Of a stretch of 64,000 bases of DNA, positions 61,562-64,000 are shown one piece after another. The stretch covers positions 1 through 64,000 of the forward strand of contig CANLMN010000011.1 of NCBI GenBank assembly GCA_947492105.1, written 5' to 3'. Source of the stretch: an uncultured Aquimarina sp. Its GTDB lineage: Bacteria; Bacteroidota; Bacteroidia; Flavobacteriales; Flavobacteriaceae. The notes under the pieces are model-generated. The model was not told the origin of the DNA. It worked only from the letters and a program-made list of their open reading frames with translations, and ran no database searches. Made by a program: the position numbers and the translations under genes. Every line of letters starts with the position of its first letter. Position 1 is the stretch's first letter.

Positions 61562-61634
61562 TTGGTCTACTAGGGCTCGAACCTAGACTCTTCTGTACCA
61601 AAAACAGACGTGTTGCCAGTTACACCATAGACCA
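61562..61634 (-). tRNA. tRNA-Gln (anticodon TTG)
   Basis: The minus strand folds into a 73-nt cloverleaf: acceptor TGGTCTA / TAGACCA, anticodon stem TCTGT / ACAGA with loop TTTTGGT (anticodon TTG at 61599-61601), T arm CTAGG-TTCGAGC-CCTAG and discriminator A. It reads CAA (and CAG by wobble). CCA is not encoded. Confidence 0.95.
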
Positions 61635-61652
61635 GTGTTTCAAACACAGGCG

Positions 61653-61684
61653 CAAATTTACACCATTATTTCGGTTCCACCAAA
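61653..61684 (-). promoter_or_regulatory. Promoter of tRNA-Gln (TTTG, 20 nt, TAAATTTG)
   Basis: On the minus strand TTTG (61681-61684) and TAAATTTG (61653-61660) are spaced by 20 nt, a full match to the Bacteroidota consensus. The tRNA 5' end is 18 nt after the box. Confidence 0.7.
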
Positions 61685-61818
61685 TCTTTTCTTCAAAAAT
61701 TACTTATTTTTTTGAAATATTCCATTTTTGTCTTCGTTTCAAATTCTAAACCTAAAAACAGGGCGTAATCATAATTATTAGTAAATTCGCTTTATAAGTT
61801 TAAAACACTGCAATAAAC

Positions 61819-64000
61819 ATGAATGATTTCAACTTCAATAAGTGGAACAGAATACTTGGATGGCTAACTTTCTTCATCGCTTTTTGTGTATACTTTCTTA
61901 CTGTAGAGCCTACAGCCAGTTTCTGGGACGCTGGAGAATATATCGCTACTTCATCCAAATTACAAATAGGCCACCCACCTGGAGCACCCTTATTTCAAAT
62001 GATTGGAGCTTTTGCATCCATATTTGCAGCTGATTCTAATCAAATTGCACTAATGGTGAATTTGACCTCTGCTGCGGCTAGTGCATTTGCTATTTTATTC
62101 ATGTTTTGGTCTATCAGCATTCTTATTACAAAATTAATCATCAAGGATGAAGAACTTACAACAGCAAAAAGCTTTGCTGTATTAGGAAGTGCTTTTGTAG
62201 GAGCTCTCGCCTTTACATTCACAGATAGTTTTTGGTTCAACGCCGTAGAAGCTGAAGTATACGCTATGGCAATTTGTATCCTATCCGTTCTATTTTACCT
62301 AGGGTTGCGTTGGGAGCAAGATATGCATCAACCCAGAGGAAATAGATGGCTTATTTTAATTTCATTTGTTGTCGGTCTATCTTTTGGAGTCCATTTTATG
62401 GGACTCCTATCGATCCCCGCCATAGGTCTACTTTATTACTTTAAGAATTATGAAAAAATTACTGTCAAAAATTTTATTGTCGCCAATATTATTGTGGTCA
62501 TTATTCTTTTATTTATTTTTAAACTTCTACTTCCTTCTACATTAAAATTCTTTGGAGCATCAGAAGTGTTTTTTGTAAATTCTATTGGATTACCTTTTAA
62601 CTCAGGAACAATCATTGCTTTTTTACTTATTACTGCAGCTTTCTATTTTGGCATCAGATATTCTAGAGCAAAAGGATATGTTCAACTCAACACCTTTTTA
62701 CTCTGCATTCTATTCATCCTTATTGGATTCTCCAGTTGGATTATGCTTCCTATTCGAGCTAATGCAGGCACTGTAATCAACGAGAACAATCCAAACAATG
62801 CACGCGAATTATTGGCGTACTATAATTTAGAACAATACCCGCAGACTCATCTCTTTTATGGCCCTCAATTCACCGAACTCTATGGTGGGCTTGACGAGGA
62901 GACTCCTTATGTTGATGATAAACCCAATTATGAAAAGGATGAGAAAACCGGAAAATATGTTATCATTAATGATTGGAAAAATTCTAAACAAAATATCAGT
63001 GATGATCACAAAGCATTTTTGCCACGAATGTGGAGTACAGAACATGTTGCCAATTACATGGAATTTACGGGGCCTTTAGAATTTAAAATAAAATCCCAAT
63101 ATAGCAACGAAAAAGAATTAATCCGCGCAGTAACAGAATTCAGAAAAGAATTTGCGCAGGGGCGTATGGACTACAATGATTATCATAAATTTCTACGTTC
63201 TTTCAGCGATTATTTGGATATAACAGAGCCTTCATTTCTTGACAACATTAAATACCTCATAGAATATCAAATGGGGTACATGTATTGGAGGTATTTTATG
63301 TGGAATTTTGTTGGACGCCAAGATGACAATCAAGGAAGACTAACAGATCTAGAAGGAAACTGGCTTAGTGGTATTGATTTTATAGATCAAATACGTCTTG
63401 GAAATCAGGATATGATTACGGATGATGCAAAAAACAACAAGGCTAGAAACACTTACTATTTCCTGCCTCTAATTTTAGGACTTTTTGGTTTAGTTTTCCA
63501 ACTACAAAGGGACAAGAAAAACTTCTGGGTCATGTTGATATTCTTTTTATTCACTGGTTTGGCGCTAAAAATATATCTAAATGAACGACCGTTTGAGCCT
63601 AGAGAACGTGATTATGCCTTGGTAGGATCCTTCTATGTATTTTCTCTCTGGATAGGATTTGGTGTTTATGCGCTATTTGACATGATCAAAAATTTCATCA
63701 CTCCAAAAATGGCCGCAGGCATTGTTACCATCACTACATTATTTGCTGTTCCCGTTGTACTTGCCACCCAAAACTGGGATGATCATGACCGATCCAATCG
63801 CTATACAGCTCAGGCTATGGCTAAGATGTACCTGCAATCATGTCAAGAAGATGCGATTTTGTTTACTATTGGAGACAACGATACTTTTGCACTTTGGTAT
63901 GCACAAGAAATTGAAGGATACAGAACCGATGTACGAACCATTAACACAAGTCTTTTTGCAACAGACTGGTACATTGACCAAATGAAATGTGCGGCATACG
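61819..64000 (+). CDS. DUF2723/TMEM260-family membrane glycosyltransferase (partial, C-terminus beyond window)
   Basis: The frame is open from the ATG at 61819 to the right edge (727 codons). About twelve helices are seen, then a soluble region begins. The N-terminal signature LTVEPTASFWDAGEYIATSSKLQIGHPPGAPLFQMIG has the Asp-Ala-Gly-Glu pair in the first outer loop, typical of protein O-mannosyltransferase-like GT-C enzymes. The later NERPFEPRERDYALVGSFYVF and FTIGDNDTFALWYAQ are family markers. Human TMEM260 in this family transfers O-mannose. Bacteroidota members are probably involved in protein or surface glycosylation, by inference. The full protein is normally over 1000 residues. Confidence 0.9.
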   Translation, partial: MNDFNFNKWNRILGWLTFFIAFCVYFLTVEPTASFWDAGEYIATSSKLQIGHPPGAPLFQMIGAFASIFAADSNQIALMVNLTSAAASAFAILFMFWSISILITKLIIKDEELTTAKSFAVLGSAFVGALAFTFTDSFWFNAVEAEVYAMAICILSVLFYLGLRWEQDMHQPRGNRWLILISFVVGLSFGVHFMGLLSIPAIGLLYYFKNYEKITVKNFIVANIIVVIILLFIFKLLLPSTLKFFGASEVFFVNSIGLPFNSGTIIAFLLITAAFYFGIRYSRAKGYVQLNTFLLCILFILIGFSSWIMLPIRANAGTVINENNPNNARELLAYYNLEQYPQTHLFYGPQFTELYGGLDEETPYVDDKPNYEKDEKTGKYVIINDWKNSKQNISDDHKAFLPRMWSTEHVANYMEFTGPLEFKIKSQYSNEKELIRAVTEFRKEFAQGRMDYNDYHKFLRSFSDYLDITEPSFLDNIKYLIEYQMGYMYWRYFMWNFVGRQDDNQGRLTDLEGNWLSGIDFIDQIRLGNQDMITDDAKNNKARNTYYFLPLILGLFGLVFQLQRDKKNFWVMLIFFLFTGLALKIYLNERPFEPRERDYALVGSFYVFSLWIGFGVYALFDMIKNFITPKMAAGIVTITTLFAVPVVLATQNWDDHDRSNRYTAQAMAKMYLQSCQEDAILFTIGDNDTFALWYAQEIEGYRTDVRTINTSLFATDWYIDQMKCAAY

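Overview
The window is AT-rich DNA from a member of the Bacteroidota, almost certainly a marine-type Flavobacteriaceae. The evidence is a type IX secretion C-terminal sorting domain, the ActABCDEF alternative complex III next to a heme-copper oxidase, FecA-type TonB receptors with a carboxypeptidase-regulatory-like N-domain, weak Shine-Dalgarno signals, and several promoters of the Bacteroidota form (TTG, about 20 nt, TAnnTTTG). No genus can be fixed from the sequence alone.

Left part (1-12 kb). An edge-truncated secreted protein with calcium-binding thrombospondin type 3 repeats comes first, then two uncharacterised membrane-associated proteins, a formylglycine-generating-enzyme lipoprotein and a small haem-binding protein. 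Next is a four-gene unit (DUF4856 lipoprotein, imelysin-like lipoprotein, HTTM membrane protein, FecA-like TonB-dependent receptor) that looks like a metal (iron) acquisition system behind one good promoter. An energy-transducing TonB-like protein lies further right, at 28.4 kb.

12-15 kb. Two short secreted paralogs share a signal peptide, a four-cysteine core, a near-identical 5' leader and a near-identical terminator hairpin, so the whole transcription unit was duplicated. They are embedded in copies of a palindromic intergenic repeat family.

15-23 kb. A MacAB/TolC-like export system on the minus strand: ATPase, two FtsX-type permeases, adaptor, TolC-like outer membrane factor and a second adaptor. 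The last gene has an operator-like palindrome in front of its start.

23-28 kb and 41-53.5 kb. Two blocks together build the respiratory chain end. One holds oxidase subunits III and IV, heme O synthase (CtaB/CyoE), SCO, a SCO-like protein without cysteines, DUF420/CtaM and a small CxxC protein. The other holds ActA-F followed by oxidase subunits II and I. Electrons would pass from quinol through alternative complex III to oxygen. Between them lie TonB, a CtpA-type protease, dCMP deaminase, a HupE/UreJ-like protein, a T9SS-exported beta-helix protein, a large FAD/Fe-S oxidoreductase, a cytochrome P450 and RuvB.

Right part (53.7-64 kb). A SPOR-domain protein, a 1.3 kb repeat-rich gene-free stretch, the rimP-nusA-infB cluster (with a terminator-like hairpin in the rimP leader), a tandem universal stress protein, tRNA-Gln(TTG), and an edge-truncated TMEM260/DUF2723 family membrane glycosyltransferase.

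The most unusual structure in the window is a set of about eleven palindromic intergenic elements of 140-170 bp that share ATACCA-type ends and a TAGCC/GGCTA centre. No transposase and no DNA-binding transcription factor gene was recognised in the window.
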